Program-made: the position numbers and the translations under genes
Assembly (NCBI RefSeq): GCF_026898115.1
Contig: NZ_CP114036.1
Coordinates: forward strand, 3,472,001-3,536,000
Source of the DNA: Streptomyces sp. S465
Lineage (GTDB): Bacteria > Actinomycetota > Actinomycetes > Streptomycetales > Streptomycetaceae
Direction: 5' to 3'
Length of the DNA stretch: 64,000 bases
In this document: piece after piece, positions 11,935-21,147 of the stretch
Numbering within the stretch: position 1 is the first letter of the stretch
Layout: each line of letters begins with the position of its first letter
The notes under the pieces: generated by a model
What the model was told of the DNA's origin: nothing
The model's database searches: none
What the model saw: only the letters and a program-made list of their open reading frames with translations

Positions 11935-12431
11935 GTGGCGTCTCCGGGGGCCGCCTGGACGCGTGCGGCCAGGTAGTCGACCAGACCCTGGGCGACCTTG
12001 TGGTCGATGCCCTTGATCTTCACGGCGCCCGAGGAGGAGGCGGTGGCCACGGTGACACCGGAGAGTCCGAACAGCTGCTGGAGCGGACCACGCAGGGTGT
12101 CCACCGTCTGCACCCGGGACAGCGGAACGACCCGCCACTGCTGCCAGAGCCAGCCGGACGCCGCGTAGACCGCCTCGTCGGTGGCCTCCCAGCGGTGGAC
12201 CCGGTAACGCCAGGCCGGCATGACGGCCATGTAGAGCAGTCCGGGGAGGCACGAGATCAGCGTGGCCCACATGAAGAACTCACGCGTCGGGGGGATGGAG
12301 GCCCACAGGATCCCGAAGGTGAGGGGCAGGGGCAGGGCGAACAGTGCCGCCTGGAGAGTCCACCAGCCCATCGCACGGCGGTCGACCCGGTGGCGAGGGG
12401 GCCGGAGCCTCAGGTTGTCATGGCGTTCCAC
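11931..12431 (-). CDS. PH-domain membrane protein, YdbS-like
   Basis: Small membrane protein of 166 residues. Two hydrophobic helices near residues 22-70 (MGWWTLQAALFALPLPLTFG, then a second span ending LPGLLYMAV) are followed by a bacterial PH domain (YRVHRWEATDEAVYAASGWL through LPLSRVQTVD-like repeats and a glycine-rich VTVATASSSGAV end). This matches YdbS, which is normally encoded directly before YdbT, and that order is kept here with a 4-base ATGA overlap. The start is a GTG at 12431 with a weak GAAG upstream; no better start is visible. Function unknown; the pair probably forms a complex in the cell membrane. Confidence 0.85.
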   Translation of the reverse strand: MERHDNLRLRPPRHRVDRRAMGWWTLQAALFALPLPLTFGILWASIPPTREFFMWATLISCLPGLLYMAVMPAWRYRVHRWEATDEAVYAASGWLWQQWRVVPLSRVQTVDTLRGPLQQLFGLSGVTVATASSSGAVKIKGIDHKVAQGLVDYLAARVQAAPGDAT

Positions 12432-12498
12432 TGCTTCACCCTGCTCTGCCTTCGGAGGGGATGCCGGGTACCCCCGGCGGGGTTGGAGGGCTATGAAA

Positions 12499-13074
12499 TC
12501 AGGCTCCGGTCGATACCCGGTCGGCGGCCTGCCGGGGCAGCCGGCCGCTGCCGTCGTCCTGGGTCCGCAGCTTGCGCATCTTGGCCAGCAGAACGGCCGT
12601 ACGGGTCAGCACCATGGCCAGCGCCATGAAGATGAAGGCGTTGGAGTAGGTGTCCTGGCCGCTGATGCCGTAGTCGATGGAGAACTTGATCAGGCCCACG
12701 GGGTACCAGTGCTCGGCTCCGTAGACGAAGATGACGCGCGCGCTGGAGAGGACGATCCACACCAGCGCGTAGCCGATGCCGCCGATGGTGTACAACTCGC
12801 CCGAGGTGGCGTCCTTGTGGGCGGGCAGCAGCACGCCGGCGATCAGGCCGCAGATGACACCGACGCCGACGCCCACGAGTTGCAGGGACACGTCGTTGTC
12901 GCCCACGGTCGGGAAGGAGTGGACGAAGATGGCGACGACCACGGCCACGGCGATGATCGAGCGCAGCATCCGCAGCGTGGTGATGCGGCGGCGGCCGAGG
13001 TCGGTCGCCAGGACGATGGTCAGGATGGTGCCGCTCGCGATCAGTGCGGCCATGAATTGGCTCATCTGTGGCAT
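12499..13074 (-). CDS. Small multi-pass membrane protein, unknown function
   Basis: Protein of 191 residues with five or so hydrophobic segments (FMAALIASGTILTIVLA, SIIAVAVVVAIFVHS, LVGVGVGVICGLIAGVLLP, IGGIGYALVWIVLSSARVIFV, AFIFMALAMVLTRTAVLLA) and a short charged C-terminus. I recall a similar topology in CcdC/DUF1453-type proteins but cannot confirm the family. I chose the ATG at 13074 (MPQMSQF) because GGAG sits about ten bases upstream; an in-frame TTG at 13095 would add seven residues but has no ribosome-binding site. The gene diverges from the sensor kinase at 13209, so the 134-base gap carries both promoters. A small hairpin, GCCGGG with CCCGGC at 12463-12478, could be its terminator. 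Confidence 0.75.
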   Translation of the reverse strand: MPQMSQFMAALIASGTILTIVLATDLGRRRITTLRMLRSIIAVAVVVAIFVHSFPTVGDNDVSLQLVGVGVGVICGLIAGVLLPAHKDATSGELYTIGGIGYALVWIVLSSARVIFVYGAEHWYPVGLIKFSIDYGISGQDTYSNAFIFMALAMVLTRTAVLLAKMRKLRTQDDGSGRLPRQAADRVSTGA

Positions 13075-13208
13075 CTGCGACGTTCTCCAAACCAAGGGGA
13101 CGATGTGCTTCGCGGTGTGACGGCTATGCGTCCCACCAAGGTCAACCGTAGAAGCGGGCCGTACGGCGCGAGACGACTGAACGGTGGGTTCCGGCTGTCA
13201 ACCGATCG

Positions 13209-14489
13209 GTGGACACGGTGGACACCCGTGGTAGTACTGAGACCGTGCGCAATCACTCTCCGGGGGACGGCTCGAGGACCGGTGCGTATCTGGGTCCCGA
13301 GTCCGGCACCCGCTGGTTCGGCCTCTGGGACGGCTTCTTCGCCGTTTCCTATCTGGTCACCGCCGTCCTGCTTCTCCTCTCCAGCGGCTCCCAGGTCAGC
13401 CACTCCCTCCCGGTGGCCGCGCTGACGCTGATGGTGCCCTGGTACGCGGCGGTCGGCCGGGGGCTGATGATCGAGGCGAGCTACGGGCCCCGGAACCTGG
13501 TCTTCGCGGTGGGCCTGGTGGCGCTGTTCTGTGTCACCACGGTGTTCAGCCTGATCGGCACCTTCGCGCTGTTCGCGGTCGTCCCCATGCTGATCATGAG
13601 CCTGCCGATGAGCTGGGCGGTGGCGCTGGCCACGGTGGCCAATCTGTGTCCGGTGCTGGTGGTGGTGTTCATCGGTGAGGACCTGGGGCTGAGCGTCTGG
13701 GAGATGGTGCCGATCTCGCTGCTGAGCATCGCGCTGTCGGTACTGCTGGGGCTGTGGATCAAACGGGTGGTGCGGCAGAGCAAGGAGCGCGGGCAGCTCA
13801 TCGAGGAGTTGCGGCAGAGCCGGGAGCGGGTGGCCCGGCTCTCCCACGAGGCCGGTATCTCCGCCGAGCGCGAGCGGCTGGCCCGGGAGATCCACGACAC
13901 GCTGGCGCAGAGTCTGACCAGCATCATCAGCCTGGTGCAGGCGGCCGAGTCGGAGGTGCGCGACGCACCGGACCAGGCGGTGGACCATCTGTCGCTGGCC
14001 GGGCGGGTGGCCAAGGAGTCGCTCGCCGAGGCCCGTGACTTCGTGGCCGCCCTGACCCCGCCCGCGCTGCGCGGCGGCTCGCTGTCGCAGGCGGTGCGCC
14101 GGCAGGCGGAGGGGCTGATCGCCGAAACCGGCCTGGAGGTGCGGTGTTCGGTGATGGGCGAGGAGAAGGCCCTGCCGATGGCGGTCAGCGTGGTGCTGCT
14201 GCGCACCGTGCAGGAGGCCATCGCCAATGTGCGCAAGCACGCCAAGCGGGCCCGTACGGTGGATGTGATCGTGGTCTTCGACCAGGACGGCGTCCGGCTG
14301 CTGGTCCGCGACGACGGCGAGGGGTTCACCCCGGACGGCACACAGGAAGGCTACGGGCTGCGCGGGATGCAGGCCCGGGTGGAGGAGATCGACGGGGTGG
14401 CGTCCGTCACCAGCGGCCCCGGACGGGGCACCACCGTGGAGGTGAGCGTGCCGGTGACGGCGCTGACCGGGGAGGCAGCGAATGGCTGA
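13209..14489 (+). CDS. Two-component sensor histidine kinase, NarL/DesK type
   Basis: Membrane sensor of 426 residues. Six hydrophobic segments fill roughly residues 40-190, with almost no extracellular loop, as in DesK-like kinases. A coiled linker (QSKERGQLIEELRQSRERV) leads to a HisKA_3 dimerisation domain with the phosphoacceptor His229 in LAREIHDTLAQSL. The C-terminal HATPase domain has the N box (VQEAIANVRKHAK), DDGEGF and GLRGMQ motifs. It should autophosphorylate and pass phosphate to the regulator whose gene overlaps its last eight bases. The signal is unknown. Start choice is uncertain: GTG codons at 13209, 13218 and 13245 are in frame and none has a clear ribosome-binding site. Confidence 0.93.
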   Translation: MDTVDTRGSTETVRNHSPGDGSRTGAYLGPESGTRWFGLWDGFFAVSYLVTAVLLLLSSGSQVSHSLPVAALTLMVPWYAAVGRGLMIEASYGPRNLVFAVGLVALFCVTTVFSLIGTFALFAVVPMLIMSLPMSWAVALATVANLCPVLVVVFIGEDLGLSVWEMVPISLLSIALSVLLGLWIKRVVRQSKERGQLIEELRQSRERVARLSHEAGISAERERLAREIHDTLAQSLTSIISLVQAAESEVRDAPDQAVDHLSLAGRVAKESLAEARDFVAALTPPALRGGSLSQAVRRQAEGLIAETGLEVRCSVMGEEKALPMAVSVVLLRTVQEAIANVRKHAKRARTVDVIVVFDQDGVRLLVRDDGEGFTPDGTQEGYGLRGMQARVEEIDGVASVTSGPGRGTTVEVSVPVTALTGEAANG

Positions 14490-15132
14490 GGGAGCGTCGA
14501 ACGGGTCGGGCGGGCCCATCAGGGTCCTGCTGGCCGATGACCATCCCGTGGTGCGGGAGGGGCTGAGCGCCATGCTGGACTCCGCCGAGGGGATCACGGT
14601 GGTCGGGCAGGCCGGTTCCGGTGAGGAGGCGGTGGTCCAGGCGGTCGCGCTGCGGCCGGACATCACCCTGCTGGACCTGCGCATGGGCGGCATGGACGGG
14701 GTCGAGGCCACCGGGCAGATCCTGCGGCAGGTGCCGGCCTGCAAGGTGGTCATCGTGACCACCTACGAGGACGACTCCGACATCCTGCGGGCGGTGGAGG
14801 CGGGCGCCGCGGGCTATCTGCTGAAGGGCAGCTCACGTCAGGAGCTGATCGACGCGGTGCAGACCGCGGCGCGCGGCGAGACGGTGCTCACCCCCTCGCT
14901 CGCGGGCAAGCTCTTCCGCACCCGGGTGGCCGAGCCGTCCCCGCTCTCCAACCGTGAGCGGGAGGTGCTGCGGCTGGTCGGCCGGGGGCTGACCAACGCC
15001 GAGATCGGCGCGGAGCTGTTCGTCAGCGAGGCCACGGTCAAGACGCATCTGCTGCGCTCGTATCGGAAGCTCGGCGTCTCCGACCGCACGGCCGCGGTGC
15101 TGAAGGCCATGGAGCAGGGCCTGCTCTCCTGA
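14482..15132 (+). CDS. LuxR/NarL-family response regulator
   Basis: Response regulator of 216 residues. The receiver domain (residues 13-130) has the acidic pair Asp19-Asp20, the phosphorylation site Asp65 in TLLDLRM and a conserved lysine in GYLLKGSS. The C-terminal LuxR helix-turn-helix is LSNREREVLRLVGRGLTNAE through TVKTHLLRSYRKLGV. It is the partner of the overlapping histidine kinase: the ATG lies inside the kinase stop region, in ATGGCTGA. Targets are unknown. It is convergent with the LAL gene, with only 34 bases between the stops. Confidence 0.94.
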   Translation: MAEGASNGSGGPIRVLLADDHPVVREGLSAMLDSAEGITVVGQAGSGEEAVVQAVALRPDITLLDLRMGGMDGVEATGQILRQVPACKVVIVTTYEDDSDILRAVEAGAAGYLLKGSSRQELIDAVQTAARGETVLTPSLAGKLFRTRVAEPSPLSNREREVLRLVGRGLTNAEIGAELFVSEATVKTHLLRSYRKLGVSDRTAAVLKAMEQGLLS

Positions 15133-15166
15133 CCTCGGCGGTGCGGTCAGGAGCGCCGGGAGGCCC

Positions 15167-17980
15167 TCACACCGTGCCCGTCAGACTGCTGTCGGAGAGC
15201 TTCGCGGGCAGGTCGCGGCGGCGCTTGACGTTCAGCTTGCGGTAGATGCGGGTCAGGTGCTGCTCCACGGTGCTGACGGTGACGTACAGCTTGGAGGCGA
15301 TCTCCCGGTTGGTGTTGCCGTGCGCGGCCAGTACCGCGATCCGTACCTCGGCCTCGGTCAGGGCCTCCACATCGCGCTGCGCCTCCGACCCCTGGCCCGG
15401 CTGTGCGGCGGCCGCGGCGAACTCGCCGCTGTCCGCGTGCCGGGGCATCAGCTCGCGGCACAGCGGATCGGCGCCGCAGGTCTTGGCCACGTGCCAGGCC
15501 TTGCGGACGAACACCCGGCCCCGGTTGAAGTCGCCCAGGGAGCGGTAGGCGCGGCCGAGTTCGCCGAGGGCGATGGCCAGCTGGACGCGGTCGTCGCCGC
15601 CCTCCAGGATCTCGACGGCCTCCTTGAGCCGGGGCACCCGGCGCTTGAGCTCATCGGTGCGGGCCAGGACGACCAGCAGGGCGCCGCGCAGCCGGGCGTC
15701 GTCCGGGCCCCGCCGCAGCTGCTCCTCGGCCAGCGCGCGGGCGCGCCCCGGGTCGCCGAGGGCCAGCCAGGTCTCGGCGGCGTCCAGCCGCCAGGGGGAC
15801 AGCAGGGGCATGTCCATCCGCCAGGTGTCCATCAGCTCACCGGCGGCCGTGAAGTCGCCGAGCGCGGCGTGGTAACGGCCGGTGGCCAGATGACAGCGGC
15901 CCCTCGCCCGCAGGTAGAACAGCCCGGGGAGGGTCTGGAAGAGCTCGTCGGGCAGGGGCTGTTCGAGCAGCGCCATGGCCTCGTCGTAGTGGCCCATCCC
16001 GGTCTCGGCCTGGATCAGGGTGGACAGCAGCAGCCCCAGCCCTACGCCCCAGCCCTGGACCGAGATCCGCGACATCGCCGTGCGCGCCTGGTGCGCGGCG
16101 ACCTGGAGATCGCCCTGGCGCAGCGCGATTTCGGCCCGTACGGCGGACAGCAGCGCCTGCCAGGTGGGCACGCGGCGGGCGGAGCACTCGCCCAGCAGCC
16201 GCTCGCACCAGGACAGGGCGAGGTCGAGCCGGCCGGCCAGGACCAGCGCCAGCAGCGCCACGACCAGCGGCTGGAGGGTGCTGTCGCTCAGGTGGTAGCG
16301 CTGGAGGACCCGTTCCGCCTCGATGACGGCCCGGTCGACCTGGCCCTCGGTGAGCGCGGCGGACATGGTGGCCGCGGCGTGGGCGTAGGCCAGGCCGGCC
16401 ATGTCGCGGGGGGCGCCGGTGGCCGCCGGGCTGCCGGTGCCGACGGTGGGCAGGCGGTCGCGCAGCGGGGGGCTGAGCATCGTCAGCCACTGGGCGGAGG
16501 CGGAGACGGCGGCGGTCATCGCGGGGTCGTCGTCGCCGGCGCGGGCCGAGCGGGCCAGCGCACAGACGGCGTCGGCGGCCGCGTCCAGCCGTCCCGACCA
16601 AGCGAGGTAGGAGGTGGTCGGGGCGACGTCGCGCGGGGCGAGCCGGCCCTTCCGGGCGCCCTCGATGAGCTCCGGCAGATGGCTTTCGGCGGCGGCCGGG
16701 CCGATCCGCCAGGCGACGCCGACCAGCCGGGCCTTGAGGGCGGTGCGCTCGGGGCCGGGCTCGCAGGCGTGGTGGGCGTATTCGAGGCAGCGGAGCGCGA
16801 ACTCCAGCTCCTCCTCGACCAGGGCGAACTCGGCGGCCTCGCGCAGCACGGGGACGGTCCAGGCTTCCGCGTCCTGCCGGGCGGAGACCAGCTGGCGGGC
16901 GACGTCGAGCGCGGAGGCGCCGTCGGTGTGCAGCAGCCGGGCCGCGCGGGCGTGCAGGGTGGAGCGGGCGGTCGCGGGGATCGCGTCGAGCACCGCGGTA
17001 CGGGCCACCTCGTCGCGGAAGGCGTTGTGTTCCAGGAGGCCGCACTGGTGCAGGTCCTGGATGCCCTGGTGGACCGTGTTGACGCTCAGGTCGAGGAGCT
17101 GGCCGAGCAGCCGCGGGGAGCGGGCGTCGCCGAGTACGGCGATCCCGCGGGCGATCCGCAGCGCCTCGGGTTCGCCGCGGTGCAGACAGCCGAGGACGGC
17201 GTGGGCGAACGCCTCACCGGGCACGGGCCGTTGCTGGGCCTCGCCGTGCTCGCCCACGGTCCGCCAGTCCTCCAGCAGGGCGCGCAGCAGCAGCGGGTTG
17301 CCGCCGGAGACGCGGTGGCATTCGGGGGCCAGGCGGGCGGCGACGGTGGCGGACAGGGAGCCGGACAGCGCCTCGGCGACACCGGCCTCGGTGAGCATGT
17401 GCAGCCGCATGCGGACGCAGTTGGGCTGGCGGAGCAGTTCGGCGTGGAAGGTGAACTGTTCCTGGCGGAGCCGGGGCGATTCGGTGAGGACGATGAGGAC
17501 CTTCGCCTGGCGCACCCGGCGGGCCAGATGGAGCAGGAATTCCAGGGACTGGCCGTCGCCGCAGTGCACATCGTCGACGAGGACGACAAGAGTGCGATCG
17601 TCGACCATGCGCAGCAGTACCGAGGTGATCTGGGACATCACGTGCATACGTCCCGCGGCGGTGCTTTCCGGTGCGTTCCCGTCAAGCAGCGCGATCGCTT
17701 CGGACCGTACGTCGGCGGGCATCGCGGCGTTGTCGAAGATCTTGCGGAGAATGCCGAAGGGAAGGTCGCTCTCGGCGCGCGAACCGGCCGCTTCCAGGAG
17801 CAGCGCGCCCTGGTCGATGGCGTGTTCGGCGAAGGTGTTCAGCAGCGTGGTCTTCCCGCTGGCCACCGCGCCGCTGACCAGAGCCAGCCGGCCTCGCCCC
17901 TGCGTCGCACCGCGCAGCATGTCGCGCAGCGCCGACAGGTGGTTCTCGCACTCGAAGAGGTTCGCAGGCAAAGAATTCAT
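15167..17980 (-). CDS. LAL-family LuxR transcriptional activator (AAA+/LuxR)
   Basis: Regulator of 937 residues, the usual size of LAL proteins that switch on macrolide and polyene clusters. The N-terminal ATPase has Walker A GAVASGKTTLLN (about residue 40) and Walker B TLVVLVDDVHCGD (about 135). A long helical, TPR-like middle region follows. The C-terminal LuxR helix-turn-helix is LTEAEVRIAVLAAHGNTNRE through STVEQHLTRIYRKLNVKRR. I chose ATG 17980 (MNSLPANLFECENHL), where the family's homology begins; a longer open frame up to 18211 would overlap the thioesterase gene. It lies 104 bases downstream of the thioesterase and probably shares its transcript. Inference: it is the cluster-situated activator of the PKS. 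Confidence 0.92.
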   Translation of the reverse strand: MNSLPANLFECENHLSALRDMLRGATQGRGRLALVSGAVASGKTTLLNTFAEHAIDQGALLLEAAGSRAESDLPFGILRKIFDNAAMPADVRSEAIALLDGNAPESTAAGRMHVMSQITSVLLRMVDDRTLVVLVDDVHCGDGQSLEFLLHLARRVRQAKVLIVLTESPRLRQEQFTFHAELLRQPNCVRMRLHMLTEAGVAEALSGSLSATVAARLAPECHRVSGGNPLLLRALLEDWRTVGEHGEAQQRPVPGEAFAHAVLGCLHRGEPEALRIARGIAVLGDARSPRLLGQLLDLSVNTVHQGIQDLHQCGLLEHNAFRDEVARTAVLDAIPATARSTLHARAARLLHTDGASALDVARQLVSARQDAEAWTVPVLREAAEFALVEEELEFALRCLEYAHHACEPGPERTALKARLVGVAWRIGPAAAESHLPELIEGARKGRLAPRDVAPTTSYLAWSGRLDAAADAVCALARSARAGDDDPAMTAAVSASAQWLTMLSPPLRDRLPTVGTGSPAATGAPRDMAGLAYAHAAATMSAALTEGQVDRAVIEAERVLQRYHLSDSTLQPLVVALLALVLAGRLDLALSWCERLLGECSARRVPTWQALLSAVRAEIALRQGDLQVAAHQARTAMSRISVQGWGVGLGLLLSTLIQAETGMGHYDEAMALLEQPLPDELFQTLPGLFYLRARGRCHLATGRYHAALGDFTAAGELMDTWRMDMPLLSPWRLDAAETWLALGDPGRARALAEEQLRRGPDDARLRGALLVVLARTDELKRRVPRLKEAVEILEGGDDRVQLAIALGELGRAYRSLGDFNRGRVFVRKAWHVAKTCGADPLCRELMPRHADSGEFAAAAAQPGQGSEAQRDVEALTEAEVRIAVLAAHGNTNREIASKLYVTVSTVEQHLTRIYRKLNVKRRRDLPAKLSDSSLTGTV

Positions 17981-17998
17981 CCCCCGAGGGACGCCCTC

Positions 17999-18028
17999 CG
18001 ATGCCCCTGACGGACCGCCGGGGCATCG
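17999..18028 (-). terminator. Hairpin between thioesterase and LAL genes
   Basis: CGATGCCCC (17999-18007) pairs perfectly with GGGGCATCG (18020-18028) around a 12-base loop. It lies 57 bases past the thioesterase stop and only 19 bases before the LAL start. It could be a terminator, an attenuator of read-through, or a structure hiding the GGAGGG at about 17995-18000 that may serve as the LAL ribosome-binding site. Confidence 0.5.
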
Positions 18029-18084
18029 AGCGTGGCGCGCGGTGTTGTGCAATGCGTCGGCTAGGTTTCCTGAAGCGGTCCGGC

Positions 18085-18870
18085 TCAGGGTTTCGGTCCC
18101 GAAAGCGCCTCCGCGACGAGACTCATGATCTGCGCTTGGTGTCCGGCCAGGAAGAAATGGCCGCCCGGGAACACCCGGATGTCGAACGCCCCGGTGGTGT
18201 GCGACCGCCATGCCGCGGCCTCATCGAGGCTGGTCCTGGGGTCGTTGTCGCCGGTCAGTACGGTGATCGGCGAGCGGACGGCGGCGTCGGGCGCGGAGCG
18301 GTAGGTCTCGATCGCCTTGTAGTCACCGCGGATCGCCGGCATCGCCATGCGCAGGATCTCCTCGTTTCCGAGAATGCGTGAATCGGTGCCGCTGAGCAGC
18401 TTCATCTCGCGTACGACACCGTCGTCATCACGCCGGTGCACCTTCTCGTCGCGGTAGCGGGAGGGGGCCCGGCGGCCCGAGGCGAAGAGGGCACGCGCGG
18501 AGAACCCCGCATCGGCCTCCTCCAGACGGCGGGTCACCTCGAACGCGAGCACGGCGCCCATGCTGTGCCCGAAGAAGACAATCGGGAGATCGAGCCAGGG
18601 CGTCAACTCCGCCGCGATGGCGTCCGCGTACTCCGCGATGTTGTCGATCAGCGGTTCGTGCCGCCGGTCCTGACGCCCCGGATACTGCACGCACAGGACA
18701 TCGGCGGACGAGGAAAGCGTTTGGGACATCGGGAAGAAGAACGGCGCCGACCCCCCGGCGTGCGGCAGACAGACCAGCCGGGCGCGACTGCTCGGCGCCG
18801 GATGGAATCGTCGTATCCAGACGCTGTCTTCTCGCGGTGCACCCATGCGTTGGGAAAGTCTTTCACTCAT
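18085..18870 (-). CDS. Type II (editing) thioesterase
   Basis: Alpha/beta hydrolase of 261 residues, the standard length for discrete thioesterases of polyketide and peptide clusters. The N-terminal LVCLPHAGGSA motif is typical. The catalytic triad is Ser103 in GHSMG, an aspartate in LTGDNDP (Asp208 or Asp210) and His238 in GGHFFL. Family role: it removes mis-primed or decarboxylated acyl groups from carrier proteins, restoring a stalled synthase, which fits the nearby PKS. The start is ATG 18870; the in-frame TTG just before it is less likely. Its promoter region shares motifs with the PKS upstream region. Confidence 0.95.
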   Translation of the reverse strand: MSERLSQRMGAPREDSVWIRRFHPAPSSRARLVCLPHAGGSAPFFFPMSQTLSSSADVLCVQYPGRQDRRHEPLIDNIAEYADAIAAELTPWLDLPIVFFGHSMGAVLAFEVTRRLEEADAGFSARALFASGRRAPSRYRDEKVHRRDDDGVVREMKLLSGTDSRILGNEEILRMAMPAIRGDYKAIETYRSAPDAAVRSPITVLTGDNDPRTSLDEAAAWRSHTTGAFDIRVFPGGHFFLAGHQAQIMSLVAEALSGPKP

Positions 18871-18897
18871 CAAGCAATCCGTGGGGGGACAAGAACA

Positions 18898-18948
18898 GCA
18901 CTGCCCCCTTCATGACTAACACGACCGATGATGTAGGGGGCACCCCTA
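18898..18948 (-). promoter_or_regulatory. Thioesterase upstream motifs shared with the PKS promoter
   Basis: On the minus strand this region contains TAGGGG-TGC-CCCCTA (18948-18934), an inverted repeat whose half matches the TAGGGG units before the PKS. It also contains a block at 18915-18898 that agrees with the PKS block at 10200-10183 at about 14 of 20 positions over the extended alignment (ATGAA, GGG and AGTGC in common). Suggests a common regulator; no experiment is implied. Confidence 0.4.
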
Positions 18949-18963
18949 AGTTTACGGGGATCC

Positions 18964-21066
18964 TCATTGACTGGGCCCTCGGGGCGTGCGCGACTGCCGG
19001 GCGCTCTTGCTGAGCGCCTCCGACAGATCGTCCAGGGCGTCCACGAGTTGCTCGGCGCCGCGCAGCGCCACCCCCGGCGGGTCCCCGGCCGTCCGCCGCC
19101 ACCGCTCCAGCGACCGGTGCACCGCGGCCCAGTGCGGCGGCCGCCGTTCGCGTACCGCCTCGACCGCCTCCGGCATCTCCTGCCGCAGTGCCGCGGCGAA
19201 GTCCTCGGCCGCCGCGGACGGCGGCACATCACGCTCGGGCAGATGCGCCTCCAGCAGCATGACGACCCGTCCCATCGTGGACAGCGCCGTCTGCGCGGCC
19301 CGCGCCGCGCGCCGCGACAGTCCGCGGTGGCGCACCGGTTCCCGGTGGGCCTGTGCCTCGCTCTGCTCCCAGGCGGCCCGCGCCGCGCGGGCGTCCAGCA
19401 GGGCGTCCCGCACCTGACGGGGGCGGCGGTCGGCGGGGCGGGCGTAGACGTCGAGGACGGCGGTGGCGAACGAGCCGTTGGCGGCCAGCCAGTCGGCGAG
19501 CCGGTCCCGCAGCCGCGGTGTCTCCCAGGCGGGGAAAACCGCGTAGGCGGCCATCGCCAGCACCCCGCCGAGCAGGGTCAGCGCCACCCGCGCCTGGACG
19601 GTCTGCTGCCATGCCTCGCCCGGGATGCTGAGCAGGAAGACGACATACGCGCTCACACACGCCGAGGTCACGATGAAACCGGTGCGCAGCAGCAGATACA
19701 TCGACAGCACGCACAGCACGGCCAGCGTGGTGCTCAGATAGGGGCCGGGGTGGACCAGCGCCACCAGGCCACCGCCGACCAGCACCCCCGCCAGGGTGCC
19801 GAGGAAGCGGGCGATACCACGGGAGTACGTCTGGGCGAAGTCCGGCCGCAGGACCATCGTGGAGGTCAGCGGCGCCCAGTAGGCGTGCCCCAGCGGCAGG
19901 GCCGTGGACAGCAGATAGCCGCTGACGGCGACCGCGCACAGGCGCACCGCGTGCCGCAGCACCGGCGAGGACCAGCGGGCCTCGCGGCGGACGGCGCGCA
20001 GCGCCGCGGTCACGGTGCCCGCGATACCGGGGCGGGGCAGGAAGCGGTGGACCATCCGGCCTTCGGCGGACACCTCCTCCACCGGCTCGTCGGACGCCTC
20101 CACCACGTCCGCCACCAGCGAGATGAGCCGCAGCGCGGCACGGCGGGCGGCGCCGGTCAGCTGCCCGCCGTCCTCCGGCACCCGCATCACGGACATGGCT
20201 TCGGAGGGCACCCGCACCGGTTTGCCGTGGCGGATGGCGTGGGCCACGGCGTCCAGCACGGTGCCCGTGGCGGCCAGCAGTTCCCGCACCCGGTCGCGCT
20301 CCGGCCCTTCCTCGGGGGCGCCGACCACCGGATCGGCGAGCGAGGCGAGCACCGGGCGGATCCGCTCGGCCAGCAGCCGGTAGCCCCGCAGCTGGCGGGG
20401 GCGGCGCCGGGCCTGACGCGGTGTGAGGGCGGCGGCGCTGCGGGCCTCCATCAGCGGCTTGGGGTCGAACGGCGCCACCGGGTCGTGGCGCAGCCGGCGG
20501 GCGTAGTCCGCGACGGCGGCGAGCGCGTCCGCGAGGGCGTCGCGCTGCACACCCCAGGGCCGCACCGGGAAGAGCACGATCAGCAGGGCCTGCACCACGC
20601 CGCCGACCCCGATCAGCAAGGCGTGTCCCAGGGCGCCCAGGACCGAGGTCGGCAGGGTGACCGTGATCAGCATGACGGCCACCATCTGGGTGGAGACCAG
20701 CCCGGAGACCGGGCCGACCGCCCATGACATGCCCGTCAGCAGCGTCCATACGGCGAGCATGAGGACGAAGCTGAGGGTGTGGGCGGCGGCCAGATAGCCG
20801 AGGAAGGTGGACACCGCGAGGAGGGCCGAGGCGGACAGCGCCAGCCAGGGACGGGGACGCCAACTGCGCTGGAAGGTGGCGATCCCGGCGGAGAACGCGC
20901 CGAACGCCGCCGAGACGGCGAGCGTCGTGGAGCCGAGCCACAGCGCCACTGTGACGACGAGCGCGACACCGCCCGCGGCGCGGACCGCCACCAGCGGTTC
21001 GGTCCTGGTGCGCTCGATCGCGAGTCCCGTCCGGGCGGTCTCCTTCAACGCGTGCGACCAGGTCAT
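18964..21066 (-). CDS. FUSC-family membrane protein (YccS/aromatic acid exporter-like)
   Basis: Integral membrane protein of 700 residues with the duplicated FUSC layout: about six N-terminal helices (residues 30-170, for example AVWTLLTGMSWAVGPVSGL), a cytoplasmic segment of about 200 residues, a second helix bundle (about residues 355-500), and a helical C-terminal tail. The second bundle carries the conserved YWAPLTSTMVLRPDFAQTYS motif seen in fusaric-acid-resistance-type proteins. Family members are thought to export aromatic or hydrophobic acids; the substrate here cannot be told. ATG 21066 begins MTWSHALK. It stands alone between the polyketide genes and the inositol locus. Confidence 0.9.
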   Translation of the reverse strand: MTWSHALKETARTGLAIERTRTEPLVAVRAAGGVALVVTVALWLGSTTLAVSAAFGAFSAGIATFQRSWRPRPWLALSASALLAVSTFLGYLAAAHTLSFVLMLAVWTLLTGMSWAVGPVSGLVSTQMVAVMLITVTLPTSVLGALGHALLIGVGGVVQALLIVLFPVRPWGVQRDALADALAAVADYARRLRHDPVAPFDPKPLMEARSAAALTPRQARRRPRQLRGYRLLAERIRPVLASLADPVVGAPEEGPERDRVRELLAATGTVLDAVAHAIRHGKPVRVPSEAMSVMRVPEDGGQLTGAARRAALRLISLVADVVEASDEPVEEVSAEGRMVHRFLPRPGIAGTVTAALRAVRREARWSSPVLRHAVRLCAVAVSGYLLSTALPLGHAYWAPLTSTMVLRPDFAQTYSRGIARFLGTLAGVLVGGGLVALVHPGPYLSTTLAVLCVLSMYLLLRTGFIVTSACVSAYVVFLLSIPGEAWQQTVQARVALTLLGGVLAMAAYAVFPAWETPRLRDRLADWLAANGSFATAVLDVYARPADRRPRQVRDALLDARAARAAWEQSEAQAHREPVRHRGLSRRAARAAQTALSTMGRVVMLLEAHLPERDVPPSAAAEDFAAALRQEMPEAVEAVRERRPPHWAAVHRSLERWRRTAGDPPGVALRGAEQLVDALDDLSEALSKSARQSRTPRGPSQ

Positions 21067-21147
21067 ACGGCGAGACTACGGGGTGGTCCGGGGAGAACTG
21101 AACCACCCGTTCCGGTCTGGTTCCCCCGGGACCGCCCCTGGCGGGGA

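Noticed and set aside
15257..18010. Long plus-strand frame of 917 codons
   Set aside because: Antisense to the LAL regulator, with no motif or ribosome-binding site.
17981..18211. Upstream extension of the LAL protein
   Set aside because: It overlaps the thioesterase coding end, and the conserved N-terminus starts at 17980.
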